Assembly (NCBI RefSeq): GCF_001720465.1
Contig: NZ_CP017113.1
Coordinates: 2,480,001 to 2,544,000, forward strand
Direction: 5' to 3'
Source of the DNA: Porphyrobacter sp. LM 6
GTDB lineage: Bacteria > Pseudomonadota > Alphaproteobacteria > Sphingomonadales > Sphingomonadaceae
DNA: 64,000 nt
In this document: piece by piece, positions 18,965-27,317 of the stretch
How the letters are laid out: each line of letters begins with the position of its first letter
How positions within the stretch are numbered: the stretch's first letter is position 1
Position numbers and translations under genes: made by a program
Notes under the pieces: generated by a model
Database searches by the model: none
Seen by the model: the letters and a program-made list of their open reading frames with translations, nothing else
What the model was told of the DNA's origin: nothing

Positions 18965-19778
18965 TCTCCCCCCCATCCGTGAAGTCATCCAGAAGCACGG
19001 CCTCGCCGCGTCCAAGGCGCTCGGGCAGAACTTCCTGCTCGACGAGCAATTGCTGGCGCGCATCGCGGCGGTGCCCGGCGACCTTGCCGGACAGCGCGTG
19101 CTTGAAGTCGGCCCCGGCCCCGGCGGGTTGACGCGGGCGCTGCTGCGCGCCGGAGCGCAAGTCACCGCCATCGAGATGGACCGCCGCTGCCTCCCCGCGC
19201 TCGCCGAACTGGGCGAGGCTTTCCCCGACCAACTCACCGTGATCGAGGGCGATGCGCTGAAACTCGATCACGGCGCGCTGATGCAGGGCGAGCCGTTCCA
19301 CGTGCTGTCGAACCTGCCCTATAATGTCGGCACCGCGCTGTTCGTGCGCTGGATGGGTGGAGAAGCCTGGCCGCCGCAGTGGCGCTCGCTCACCCTGATG
19401 TTCCAGCGCGAGGTGGCTGACCGGATCGTCGCCGAGGCTGGCGAGGACGCCTATGGCCGCCTCGCCGTGCTCGCCCGGTGGCGGGCTGAGGCGCGGCTGG
19501 CGATGAAGGTGCACCGCAGCGCCTTCACCCCGCCGCCCAAGGTGATGAGCGCGATTATCCACGTAACCCCGGCAACCGCGCCCGAGGGTGTTTCGGCAAG
19601 GATGCTCGAACGCCTCACCGAAGCCGCCTTCGGCCAGCGCCGCAAGATGCTGCGCCAGAGCCTGAAGGGCGTGCCGGGCGCGCTCGAGGCGCTCGCCGCG
19701 CTGGGGATAGACGAGACGCGCCGGGCGGAAACGGTCAGCGTGGCGGAGTTTGTTGCCCTTGCCCGGTCGTTGAGCTAG
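18957..19778 (+). CDS. rsmA: 16S rRNA dimethyladenosine transferase RsmA/KsgA
   Basis: RsmA dimethylates the two adjacent adenosines at the 3' end of 16S rRNA, using S-adenosylmethionine. The 273-residue product has LGQNFLLD, the SAM-binding VLEVGPGPGGLT motif and the catalytic SNLPYNV motif. A C-terminal Ala/Leu-rich helical region follows. The start is GTG at 18957 inside the end of pdxA. Its stop is nearly adjacent to the next, convergent, gene. Confidence 0.97.
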   Translation: MPDLPPIREVIQKHGLAASKALGQNFLLDEQLLARIAAVPGDLAGQRVLEVGPGPGGLTRALLRAGAQVTAIEMDRRCLPALAELGEAFPDQLTVIEGDALKLDHGALMQGEPFHVLSNLPYNVGTALFVRWMGGEAWPPQWRSLTLMFQREVADRIVAEAGEDAYGRLAVLARWRAEARLAMKVHRSAFTPPPKVMSAIIHVTPATAPEGVSARMLERLTEAAFGQRRKMLRQSLKGVPGALEALAALGIDETRRAETVSVAEFVALARSLS

Positions 19779-19786
19779 CCGCGCAC

Positions 19787-20317
19787 CTAAGAAGCAGTGT
19801 CGGCAATCTTGCCCAACTCACGCGAAATATAGTCCCGCGTAGCAATCCACGGACGATCGTCATTCTTGTAGTCCGACATCCGCAGTCCATCGCCAACGAG
19901 ATACACTGACAAGGCCTTTGCTCGCTTCAAGTTGATGAGCCGTTGCGATTGTGAAAGCTCGTCGAAAGCCTCTTCATACAAGAGACGGCTTACCTCATCG
20001 TCAATCGCCTCAGGATCACGCAGAGCAATCCGTCGCTGTCGGAATCCCTCCTCGGCGGCCTTCTCCAGCTTGTATTCTTGAGAATCAGGGTCGTGCTCCT
20101 GGGCGCGCCACACGTGGTACTCCTGCATCTCTGCCAATGCGTTCAGGTCGTTTCGGGCTGCGCCAGCGCGGTAGCCTTCGATTTCTTCCTTGGTGTAAGA
20201 TCGACTCGCACAAGCACAGCCATAGGTTTCCAACGCGGACTGGCTACATGCTGCGACCAGAAGAAGCGCACTAAGCCTTAGCGTCCACTTGGTCGCATTC
20301 GACGCGTGAATGGGCAA
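19787..20317 (-). CDS. Low-GC predicted lipoprotein, unknown function
   Basis: The 176-residue product has a lipoprotein signal (LLVAAC, Cys24) and a highly charged, mainly helical mature part (KEEIEGYRAGAARNDLNALAEM, EYKLEKAAEEGFRQRRIAL). Two further cysteines follow soon after the lipobox (YGCACAS). I recognise no family. Local composition is about 48-55% GC by my counts of individual lines, against well over 60% in the flanking genes, and 40% in the leader just upstream. This suggests acquisition from elsewhere or an unusually diverged gene. It stands alone between rsmA and glcB, with a palindrome about 52 bp upstream. Confidence 0.7.
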   Translation of the reverse strand: MPIHASNATKWTLRLSALLLVAACSQSALETYGCACASRSYTKEEIEGYRAGAARNDLNALAEMQEYHVWRAQEHDPDSQEYKLEKAAEEGFRQRRIALRDPEAIDDEVSRLLYEEAFDELSQSQRLINLKRAKALSVYLVGDGLRMSDYKNDDRPWIATRDYISRELGKIADTAS

Positions 20318-20368
20318 AGGCGGGCTCCAAAGTCATTCTTGATGAGTCAGACAAATAGCATAATCGCC

Positions 20369-20383
20369 AACGTGTTACACGTT
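20369..20383. promoter_or_regulatory. Perfect 15-bp palindrome, possible operator
   Basis: AACGTGTTACACGTT is a perfect 7-bp inverted repeat around one central base. It lies in the AT-rich gap between the glcB stop and the low-GC lipoprotein start. The one-base centre argues against an RNA terminator and for a protein-binding site. Confidence 0.45.
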
Positions 20384-20394
20384 AAAATCGTGTC

Positions 20395-22491
20395 TTACTC
20401 CGCCTTCTTCCGCAACCGCCATTCGTGCAGCAGCGGTTCGGTGTAGCCGCTGGGTTGCTCCACGCCCTTGAAGATCAGGTCCCTCGCCGCGCTGAAGGCT
20501 GCGCCGTCCTCGTTGCCTGTGAGCGGCACATAGAGAGGGTCGCCTGCGTTCTGCGCGTCGACCTTGGCGGCCATACGGGTGAGCGAGTCCATCACTTGGC
20601 GCTCGGTAATCACCCCGTGCAGCAGCCAGTTGGCGATGTGCTGCGAGGAGATGCGCAGCGTCGCGCGGTCTTCCATCAGGCCCACATCATTGATGTCGGG
20701 CACCTTGGAACAGCCTACGCCCGCGTCGATCCAGCGCACCACATAACCGAGCAGGCCCTGGCAATTGTTGTCGAGCTCCTCGCGGATTTCCGCTTCCGAC
20801 CAGTTCACGCCGTCCGCGAGCGGGATCGCCAGCAGCGCGTCGAGCCCCATCGGCTCGGGCAGGTGCTTCTGCACATCGAACACGTCGATCTGGTGATAAT
20901 GCAGCGCGTGGAGCGTCGCGGCGGTGGGCGACGGCACCCACGCGGTGTTCGCGCCCGCCTTGAGGTGGCCGACCTTCTCGACCATCATCTGCCCCATCAG
21001 ATCGGGCGCGGCCCACATGCCCTTACCGATCTGCGCCTTGCCCGACAGGCCGTGGGCAAGGCCGATAGCGACATTGCGCGCCTCGTAGGCCTTGAGCCAG
21101 TCGGAGCCCTTCATCGCGCCCTTACGCAGCATCGGCCCGGCACGCATCGAGGTGTGGATTTCGTCCCCCGTCCGGTCGAGGAAGCCGGTGTTGATGAAGA
21201 CGATCCGGTCCTTCACCGCATGGATGCAGGCGGCAAGGTTGGCGCTGGTGCGGCGCTCCTCGTCCATCACGCCGACCTTGATCGTATGGCGCGGCAGGCC
21301 GAGCAGGTCTTCCACCGCGTCAAACAGGTCGTTGGTGAAGGCGCATTCTTCCGGCCCGTGCATCTTGGGCTTCACGATGTAGATCGAGCCAGTGCGCGAG
21401 TTGCCGAGCGTGCTGTGGCCCTCCACGTCGAGCGCGCTGATCGCCGAGGTGAACACCGCGTCCATGATGCCTTCGGGAATCTCGCTGCCATCGGGCAGGC
21501 GGATCGCCGGGTTAGTCATCAGGTGACCGACATTGCGGACGAACATCAGACTGCGGCCCGGGAGCCAGTCCGCATTGCCATTCTTGTCGGTGAAGGGTTT
21601 GTCCGGGTTGAGCTTGCGAGTGAGGGTTTTGCCGCCCTTCTCGAAGCTCTCCGACAGATCCCCGCGAATGATGCCGAGCCAGTTGGTGTAGGCCAGCAGC
21701 TTGTCCTCGGCATCGACCGCCGCGACCGAATCCTCGCAATCGGCGATGGTCGTGAGCGCGGCTTCGACGATGATATCGGCAATCCCGGCCTTGTCGGTGG
21801 CACCGACGGGAGTGGTGGGATCGAACACCACTTCGACGTGGAGACCGTTGTTCTTGAGGAGCAGGCCCTTGTCGGTGGTGCCGACGTGCTGCGCGGGATC
21901 GGCCAGCGTGATGTCGTCACGCCCCGCAAGGTCGGCCCAGCTCCCGCTCGCCAGAGGGAAAGTCTCATCCAGGAACTGCCGCCCGCGCGCGATCACCGCC
22001 GCGCCGCGCGCCTCGTCATAGCCGCCGGGGCGAGCCGGAGGGGCATCCAGCGCGTCGGTGCCGTAGAAGGCATCGTAAAGGCTCCCCCACCGCGCGTTCG
22101 CGGCATTGAGCAGGAAGCGCGCGTTGAGGATCGGCACCACCAACTGCGGCCCGGCCATCGTCGCGATCTCGGGATCGACGTTCTGCGTGCCGATCCGGAA
22201 GTCGCCCGGTTCGGGGACGAGGTAGCCGATGTCGGTCAGAAACGCCTTGTAGGCCGCTGCATCATGAGGCTTTCCTGCGCGCTCCATGTGCCATGCGTCG
22301 ATCTGCGCCTGAAGGCTCTCGCGCTTTTCCAGCAGCGCGCGGTTCCTCGGGGCAAAGGCGGCGAGCAGCGCGGCGAAGCCATCCCAGAAGGCACCCACAT
22401 GGCGCCCGAGCGGCCCCAGCACATCGGTCTCGATAAAGTGGGCCAACCGCGAATCGACGCTCAATCCGGCGCGGGCGATCATGTCAGTCAT
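20395..22491 (-). CDS. glcB: Malate synthase G
   Basis: This enzyme condenses glyoxylate with acetyl-CoA to malate (glyoxylate shunt or glycolate use). The 698-residue length is that of the monomeric G isoform (about 720). Recognisable segments include [12 protein letters not shown], the catalytic-region [37 protein letters not shown] and GMWAAPDLM. The frame continues 147 bp upstream, but the ATG at 22491 has AGAGGACC placed 7 bases before it and fits family starts. No isocitrate lyase or glycolate oxidase gene is visible in the window. It reads divergently from the M20-astA-astB operon. Confidence 0.96.
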   Translation of the reverse strand: MTDMIARAGLSVDSRLAHFIETDVLGPLGRHVGAFWDGFAALLAAFAPRNRALLEKRESLQAQIDAWHMERAGKPHDAAAYKAFLTDIGYLVPEPGDFRIGTQNVDPEIATMAGPQLVVPILNARFLLNAANARWGSLYDAFYGTDALDAPPARPGGYDEARGAAVIARGRQFLDETFPLASGSWADLAGRDDITLADPAQHVGTTDKGLLLKNNGLHVEVVFDPTTPVGATDKAGIADIIVEAALTTIADCEDSVAAVDAEDKLLAYTNWLGIIRGDLSESFEKGGKTLTRKLNPDKPFTDKNGNADWLPGRSLMFVRNVGHLMTNPAIRLPDGSEIPEGIMDAVFTSAISALDVEGHSTLGNSRTGSIYIVKPKMHGPEECAFTNDLFDAVEDLLGLPRHTIKVGVMDEERRTSANLAACIHAVKDRIVFINTGFLDRTGDEIHTSMRAGPMLRKGAMKGSDWLKAYEARNVAIGLAHGLSGKAQIGKGMWAAPDLMGQMMVEKVGHLKAGANTAWVPSPTAATLHALHYHQIDVFDVQKHLPEPMGLDALLAIPLADGVNWSEAEIREELDNNCQGLLGYVVRWIDAGVGCSKVPDINDVGLMEDRATLRISSQHIANWLLHGVITERQVMDSLTRMAAKVDAQNAGDPLYVPLTGNEDGAAFSAARDLIFKGVEQPSGYTEPLLHEWRLRKKAE

Positions 22492-22508
22492 GCAAGGTCC
22501 TCTGGGCA

Positions 22509-22520
22509 TTACCATGGTAA
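22509..22520. promoter_or_regulatory. 12-bp palindrome upstream of glcB
   Basis: TTACCATGGTAA is a perfect palindrome beginning 18 bp upstream of the glcB start, in the divergent gap shared with the M20-ast operon. It could be an operator for either; this is inferred from symmetry and position only. Confidence 0.35.
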
Positions 22521-22616
22521 ACATCCTGGGGAGGAGAGGACGCGGCGGGCTATGGCGCAGGGCAAGCGTGATTGCAACGGGTTGGACTGGCGCGCGTCCA
22601 CGGCTAGAGGGGGTGG

Positions 22617-23807
22617 ATGGACGGGACATCGGGAACAATCGACGCAGGCGCGATGCTGGCGCAGGTGCAGGCGTGGAGCGCGGTCAATACCGGCACCGCG
22701 AATCTCGCCGGGCTGGCCGAACAGGCGGATTTGCTGGCGGACGCATTCGGCGTGTTGCCGGGCACAGTCGAGCTGGTCGATCCCGCCCCCGTCACTGCAA
22801 TCGCCGCCGATGGCAGCGCGATTGACAAGCCCCACGGCCGGCATCTGGTCGTCCGGGTGCGCCCGCAGGCCAATCGCCGCATCCTGCTGACCGGCCACAT
22901 GGACACCGTGTTCCCCGCCGATCACGCCTTCCAGCGCCTCACCTGGCTCGACAATGCAACGATCAACGGCCCCGGCGTTGCCGACATGAAGGGCGGGATC
23001 GCGGTGATGCTCCACGCGCTGATGGCGTTCGAGGCAACCGCCAGCGCCTCCGGCTTGGGCTACGACGTGCTGATCAATTCGGACGAGGAAACCGGATCGC
23101 TCGCCAGCCGCGCTCTGATTGCCGAGCTGGCGGCGGGCAAGCTGGCCGCGCTTACCTATGAACCCGCTGCCCTGCCCGATGGCACGCTGGCGCACGAGCG
23201 CGGGGGGACGGGAAATTACTCGGTCGTCGTCACCGGCAAGTCCGCCCACGCGGGGCGCAACCCGCACGAGGGGCGCAACGCCATCGTCGCCGCCGCCGAT
23301 CTTATCCTGCGGCTGAAAGCGCTCGAGAGCGAGGACATCACCATCAACCCCGCCAAGCTTGAAGGCGGGGCGGCGAACAATGTGGTGCCCGACACGGCCG
23401 TGCTGCGCTTCAACATCCGGCCCAAGACCGTCGAGGCCGGCGCGGCGTTCGACCATGCGCTCGGCCACCTGCTGACCGCAATCGAAGCCGCCCACGGCGT
23501 CGCCACCCACCGCCACGGCGGGGTCACCCGCCCGCCCAAGCCGGTCGATGCCGCCGCCCAGAAGCTGTTCGATCTGGTGCGCGCTTGCGGCGCGGAACTT
23601 GGTCAGGACATCCGCTGGCAGCGATCCGGCGGCGTGTGCGACGGCAACAACATCGCCGCCTGCGGCGTGCCCGTGGTCGATACCATGGGCGTGCGCGGCG
23701 GCGCGATCCATTCGCCGGACGAATACCTGATCGTCCCCAGTCTTGCCGAACGCGCGGCCCTGTCTGCCCGCGTGATCGAACGTCTTGCTCAAGGAGCCCT
23801 ATCGTGA
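22617..23807 (+). CDS. M20 family metallohydrolase, first gene of the ast operon
   Basis: A 396-residue di-zinc hydrolase of the carboxypeptidase G2/DapE/ArgE superfamily. Metal and catalytic residues appear intact: GHMDTVFP (His, Asp), [10 protein letters not shown] (bridging Asp), NSDEETGS (catalytic Glu and ligand Glu), the lid-domain GKSAHAG His, and the C-terminal [11 protein letters not shown]is. It has no signal peptide. Its stop overlaps the astA start by 4 bp, so it is cotranslated with arginine succinyltransferase. M20 enzymes often remove N-acyl groups, so a desuccinylase role in the pathway is a reasonable inference. Annotation as acetylornithine deacetylase-like hydrolase is an alternative. 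Confidence 0.9.
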   Translation: MDGTSGTIDAGAMLAQVQAWSAVNTGTANLAGLAEQADLLADAFGVLPGTVELVDPAPVTAIAADGSAIDKPHGRHLVVRVRPQANRRILLTGHMDTVFPADHAFQRLTWLDNATINGPGVADMKGGIAVMLHALMAFEATASASGLGYDVLINSDEETGSLASRALIAELAAGKLAALTYEPAALPDGTLAHERGGTGNYSVVVTGKSAHAGRNPHEGRNAIVAAADLILRLKALESEDITINPAKLEGGAANNVVPDTAVLRFNIRPKTVEAGAAFDHALGHLLTAIEAAHGVATHRHGGVTRPPKPVDAAAQKLFDLVRACGAELGQDIRWQRSGGVCDGNNIAACGVPVVDTMGVRGGAIHSPDEYLIVPSLAERAALSARVIERLAQGALS

Positions 23808-24820
23808 CCTTCCGCCTGCGCGCTGCGCGCCCCGCCGATCTCGAGGCGCTGTACGAGATGGCCAAGCTGACCGGCGGGGGCTTCACCAACCTGCCGCCTG
23901 ACCGTGCGGCGCTGAAGGCCAAGCTCGAACGCGCCGAGGCCGCCTTTGTGCGTGAAGAGGACAGCCTCGTCGACGAACAGTTCGTGCTGGTGCTCGAAAA
24001 CGCCCGCACCGGCGCTGTGCGCGGCACCTGCCAGCTGATGACACAGGTGGGTCAGCGCTGGCCGTTCTATTCCTATCGCCTCAACACGCTGACCCAGTAT
24101 TCGCAGGAACTCGACCGCACCGTGCGCGCCGAGCTGCTCAGCCTCGTCACCGATCTGGAAGGATCGAGCGAAGTCGGCGGATTGTTCCTCCACCCCAATG
24201 AACGCGCCGGAGGCCTCGGCCTGCTGCTCGCCCGCTCGCGCTACATGTTCGTGGCGATGCACCGCGAACGCTTTGCCGACCGCATTCTGGCCGAGCTGCG
24301 CGGCATCATCGACGAGCGCGGCGGATCGCCCTTCTGGGACGGGGTCGCAGGCCGCTTCTTCGGGATGAGCTTCCAGGACGCGGACTATTTCAACGCGATC
24401 AACGGCAACCAGTTCATCGCCGATCTGATGCCCAAGCACCCCGTCTACATCGCCATGCTGAGCGAGGACGCGCGCTCGGTCATCGGCGTCCCCCACCCCA
24501 CAGGCCGCGCGGCTATGCGGATGCTGGAGGAAGAAGGTTTCCGCGCCGAAGGCTATGTCGATATCTTCGATGGCGGGCCGACGATGACTGCGCGCACCGA
24601 TCTCGTCACCAGCGTCAAGGGCAGCACGCAGGCCAAGATCACGCACCTTTCGGTGAACGAGGGCGAGAAGGCTATCCTTGCGACCGGCCGGCTCGGCACC
24701 TTCCGCGCGTGTTTCGGCGCGCGGGTGTTCGACGGCGAAGGCGGCATCGCGATCGACAGCGCCAGCGCCGATCTGCTCGATGTGTCCGAAGGTGATACCG
24801 TGTGGAGCGTGGCGCGATGA
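23804..24820 (+). CDS. astA: Arginine N-succinyltransferase
   Basis: AstA succinylates the alpha amino group of arginine with succinyl-CoA, the first step of the AST arginine degradation pathway. The 338-residue product shows the family segments RLNTLTQYSQELDRT, EVGGLFLHPNERAGGLGLLLARSRYMF, LPKHPVYIAML-like PKHPVYIAML and the C-terminal ACFGARVF. The start is GTG at 23804, overlapping the M20 stop, with AAGGAG eight bases upstream. It overlaps astB by 4 bp. Confidence 0.96.
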   Translation: MTFRLRAARPADLEALYEMAKLTGGGFTNLPPDRAALKAKLERAEAAFVREEDSLVDEQFVLVLENARTGAVRGTCQLMTQVGQRWPFYSYRLNTLTQYSQELDRTVRAELLSLVTDLEGSSEVGGLFLHPNERAGGLGLLLARSRYMFVAMHRERFADRILAELRGIIDERGGSPFWDGVAGRFFGMSFQDADYFNAINGNQFIADLMPKHPVYIAMLSEDARSVIGVPHPTGRAAMRMLEEEGFRAEGYVDIFDGGPTMTARTDLVTSVKGSTQAKITHLSVNEGEKAILATGRLGTFRACFGARVFDGEGGIAIDSASADLLDVSEGDTVWSVAR

Positions 24821-26067
24821 GCCTGACGGAAATCAATTTCGACGGGATCGTCGGCCCCTCGCACAACTATGCAGGCCTCAGCCTCGGCAATATCGCCAGC
24901 GCAAGCCATGCGGGCGATCCGTCTTTTCCGCGCGCGGCGGCGCTTCAGGGCATCGCCAAGATGCGCGGCAATCTCGCACGGCTGGGCGTGCAGGGCTTCC
25001 TGCTGCCCCTGCCCCGCCCCAACAATGCGCTGATGCAGGCGCTGGCGCTGGATGGCAGCGAGCCGCCGCAGCTGCGCGCCGCGCCGTGGTCGGCCTCGTC
25101 GATGTGGACGGCGAACGCCGCAACGGTCAGCCCCGCACCCGACACTGCCGACGGGCGCTGCCACCTGACGCCCGCGAACCTCGTCACCATGCTCCACCGC
25201 GCGCAGGAATGGCCCGATACGCAGGCCCAGCTCCGCATCGCTTTCGGCGACACGCGGCATTTCGCCATTCACGATGCCGTCCCGCCCACCTTCGGCGATG
25301 AAGGCGCGGCGAACCACATGCGCCTGTGTGAAAGCCACGATGCCCCCGGTGTCGAGGTGTTCGTCTACGGCAAGCCCGGCGGACGCTTCCCTGCGCGCCA
25401 GCACGAACAGGCCAGCCGCCTCGTCGCCCGCGCCCACGGGCTCGCGCCGGAGCGCACCGTGTTCATCGAGCAGAACCCCGATGCGATTGCGGCGGGCGCG
25501 TTCCACAATGATGTGGTCTCGGTCGCCAATGGCCGCGTGTTGTTCACCCACGACAAGGCCTTTGCCGACCAGCGGGGTGCCTATGACGCGCTTCGGCGCG
25601 CCTTCCCGGCGCTCGAAGTGGTCGAGGTGCCGTCCTCTGCCGTGACGCTCGAAGAAGCGATCCGCACCTATCTGTTCAACGCGCAGCTGCTCACCCTGCC
25701 CTCGGGCGAGATGGCGCTGATCGTGCCGGATGAATGCCGCGAGAGCGCAGCCGTTTGGGCGTGGGTGGAAAGCATGCTCGCCGGCAACGGCCCGATCCGG
25801 CAGGTCATCCCGGTCGATGTGCGCCAATCGATGGCGAACGGCGGCGGCCCCGCTTGTCTGCGCCTGCGCGTGGTGTGCGATCCGGCCACCGTGGACCCGC
25901 GCTTCCTGCTCGACGAAGCGAAAGCCGATCTGCTGGAAAAGGTGATCGCGGCGCACTGGCCCGAACAGATCGATCCGTCCGATCTCGGGACACCTGCGCT
26001 CGCTACAGCCGTGATTGCGGCGCGCCTTGCCCTGTTGGACGCGCTCGATTTGACACAGCTTGGTTAA
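24817..26067 (+). CDS. astB: N-succinylarginine dihydrolase
   Basis: AstB hydrolyses N2-succinylarginine to succinylornithine, CO2 and ammonia, the second AST step. The 416-residue product begins with NFDGIVGPSHNYAGLS, a family signature. It carries the catalytic cysteine in NGGGPACLRLRV near the C-terminus, and FHNDVVSVANGRVLF with a catalytic His. The start ATG at 24817 overlaps the astA stop (ATGA). Genes for the later steps (astC, astD, astE) are not in the window. Confidence 0.97.
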   Translation: MSLTEINFDGIVGPSHNYAGLSLGNIASASHAGDPSFPRAAALQGIAKMRGNLARLGVQGFLLPLPRPNNALMQALALDGSEPPQLRAAPWSASSMWTANAATVSPAPDTADGRCHLTPANLVTMLHRAQEWPDTQAQLRIAFGDTRHFAIHDAVPPTFGDEGAANHMRLCESHDAPGVEVFVYGKPGGRFPARQHEQASRLVARAHGLAPERTVFIEQNPDAIAAGAFHNDVVSVANGRVLFTHDKAFADQRGAYDALRRAFPALEVVEVPSSAVTLEEAIRTYLFNAQLLTLPSGEMALIVPDECRESAAVWAWVESMLAGNGPIRQVIPVDVRQSMANGGGPACLRLRVVCDPATVDPRFLLDEAKADLLEKVIAAHWPEQIDPSDLGTPALATAVIAARLALLDALDLTQLG

Positions 26068-26158
26068 CGCGTTTGGCGTCTCGCTCGCGGGGACGTAGAG
26101 TTACCGGAAGATTAAGCGATTCTGCCTCAGCCGAGTCGCCAATTGATCGGGAGACGCC

Positions 26159-26413
26159 ATGCTTCGCAAGATCAGCCGGCTGTTCGTCATCAAGACGCGG
26201 TTCGAGGCCTATGCGATCATCTACGCCCTCGCGCTCGGCGCGAATGCGCGCGGCATCATATATCTCCACCAATATCCCGGCTTCGGCGGCAAACTGCTGT
26301 TCCTCGCCACCACCGGCGCAGTGTTCCTCGGCGGTGCGAAGATCCTCGATTGCATCCGGCTGGAAAAGGAACTGGCCGAAATGCGCGAGGCGGCGACCGC
26401 CCGCGCTGAGTGA
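26159..26413 (+). CDS. Small membrane protein (84 aa)
   Basis: The product has two hydrophobic segments (AYAIIYALALGANARGIIYL and LLFLATTGAVFLGGAKIL) followed by a charged C-terminal helix (RLEKELAEMREA). It resembles a short conserved membrane protein seen in sphingomonads, but I know no function. It is 91 bp after astB and shares its stop with the start of the next gene, so the two are probably coexpressed. Confidence 0.75.
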   Translation: MLRKISRLFVIKTRFEAYAIIYALALGANARGIIYLHQYPGFGGKLLFLATTGAVFLGGAKILDCIRLEKELAEMREAATARAE

Positions 26414-26751
26414 TGACGCGGCAAGTTTCGGACGAAGGACATCGTCAGAGCCGCTGGAAACGGCACATCGTCTTCGGACTCGCGTTTCTGGCCGGGTTCC
26501 TCGTTGCGGCTTCCATTTATCTGATACTGGCGATCGGGGAATGTATCCCGCGCGATGGCAGTGCACAGATGCACGCCTGCGATGCAATCAAGCGCCGTGA
26601 TTTCTGGCTTTATCCGTTACTGTTTGCAGCGACCGCGGGAGGTAGCATCGCCATGCATTGGCGCGGGGTGAGCCTGGCTTCGCTATGCGCCGCAACTTCC
26701 GGTCTTGTTGCAGCCGTGGCGCTGATGCTCGCCAACGCCTATTTCGCGTGA
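26413..26751 (+). CDS. Small membrane protein (112 aa)
   Basis: The product has three predicted membrane segments (IVFGLAFLAGFLVAASIYLILAI, FWLYPLLFAATAGGSIAM, LASLCAATSGLVAAVALMLANAYF) and two cysteines in a short external loop (GECIPRDG, HACDAIKR). The ATG at 26413 uses the last base of the upstream stop codon (TGATG), and a GTG one codon earlier is possible. No family recognised. Confidence 0.65.
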   Translation: MTRQVSDEGHRQSRWKRHIVFGLAFLAGFLVAASIYLILAIGECIPRDGSAQMHACDAIKRRDFWLYPLLFAATAGGSIAMHWRGVSLASLCAATSGLVAAVALMLANAYFA

Positions 26752-26795
26752 ACCACTAGCCTCGATCTTCGCGTCATTGTCAGGGTGCGAGGAAG

Positions 26796-27150
26796 GTGGG
26801 GGTTTCTGTTGCTACGTACCCCCGGACGCCCGGTTTCCGATTCTGTTACCCGGTTCGGTCCGAACCGTGCTCTAAGCTTTGTAAATTCAGGCCGTTAGGC
26901 CGTCGCATTACGCAGCGAGAGCAAGTGCTTCGTTGTCGTTGGCACTTATGGTTTTTGAGCCTTATGCGGGTTACTCAGCCCGGGCAAAAACTACGCTTTT
27001 CAACACACGTCGATCCTGGTTCGGCCCCATCAGGAGTTGCGACCGGCCTTAGCGCAGGCCGCCGCTTCTGGTGGAGCCGCCGGGTACTGCCCCCGGGTCC
27101 GTTGCATCTATTGCACGCAGCAATTTATCGCCATAGCCGGCCGAAACCGG
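26796..27150 (-). ncRNA. ssrA: tmRNA (ssrA), circularly permuted two-piece form
   Basis: The gene has the alphaproteobacterial permuted order. The acceptor piece comes first and ends in GGCTCCACCA with its CCA at 27069. An internal spacer of about 40 bases (27029-27068) follows, then the coding piece starting GGGGCCGAACC at 27028. The ends GGGGCCG and CGGCTCC pair as a seven-base acceptor stem with a G-U at the third pair, the alanine identity element. The acceptor piece has a five-base T stem (CCGGG/CCCGG) closing the loop GGCAGTA. Downstream of the tag frame several hairpins (for example 26798-26823) fit the pseudoknot/terminal region. Both outer ends are approximate. tmRNA rescues stalled ribosomes with SmpB. 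Confidence 0.93.
26908..26943 (-). other. tmRNA proteolysis-tag reading frame (ANDNEALALAA)
   Basis: Within the coding piece of tmRNA the minus strand reads Ala-Asn-Asp-Asn-Glu-Ala-Leu-Ala-Leu-Ala-Ala then TAA. The tag begins with AND and ends in Leu-Ala-Ala, the ClpXP recognition end. The GCC resume codon at 26941-26943 fits alanine-charged tmRNA. Confidence 0.93.
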
Positions 27151-27158
27151 CGAGAGCT

Positions 27159-27186
27159 GATATAGCGCGGCAATTGTGAATGTGAA
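27159..27186 (-). promoter_or_regulatory. Candidate ssrA promoter
   Basis: On the minus strand TTCACA (27181-27186) and TATATC (27159-27164) are separated by 16 bases, giving a start near 27150, just before the acceptor piece. The same -10 and spacing occur at the lemA promoter. Confidence 0.55.
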
Positions 27187-27236
27187 GTGGACGGACAGCC
27201 TCGCAGCGCAAGCGCATGCAGGTCCAGGGCGGGGTT

Positions 27237-27286
27237 TAGACCCCCTCTAGACCCCCCTTAGACCCCCTCTAGGCCCGTCTAGCCCC
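27237..27286. repeat. Tandem 11-bp repeats (TAGACCCCCTC)
   Basis: Three 11-base units beginning TAGACCCCC (27237-27247, 27248-27258, 27259-27269) are followed by degenerate units TAGGCCCGTC and TAGCCCC. The block ends 2 bp before the parS-like palindrome. The 11-bp period is close to one helical turn. Confidence 0.8.
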
Positions 27287-27288
27287 AC

Positions 27289-27304
27289 TGTTCCACGTGG
27301 AACA
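27289..27304. promoter_or_regulatory. parS-like ParB binding site
   Basis: TGTTCCACGTGGAACA is a perfect 16-bp palindrome matching the bacterial parS pattern TGTTNCACGTGNAACA. It is intergenic, between ssrA and mscL. The symmetry extends to CCCCA/TGGGG flanks with one mismatched pair. ParB binding here would mark an origin-proximal centromere region. I found no second copy in the window, and no parAB. Confidence 0.75.
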
Positions 27305-27317
27305 ATGGGGCCATGAC

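Noticed and set aside
20425..22890. 821-codon ORF antisense to malate synthase G
   Set aside because: It is a GC-driven shadow frame; the malate synthase on the other strand has family signatures and a good ribosome site.
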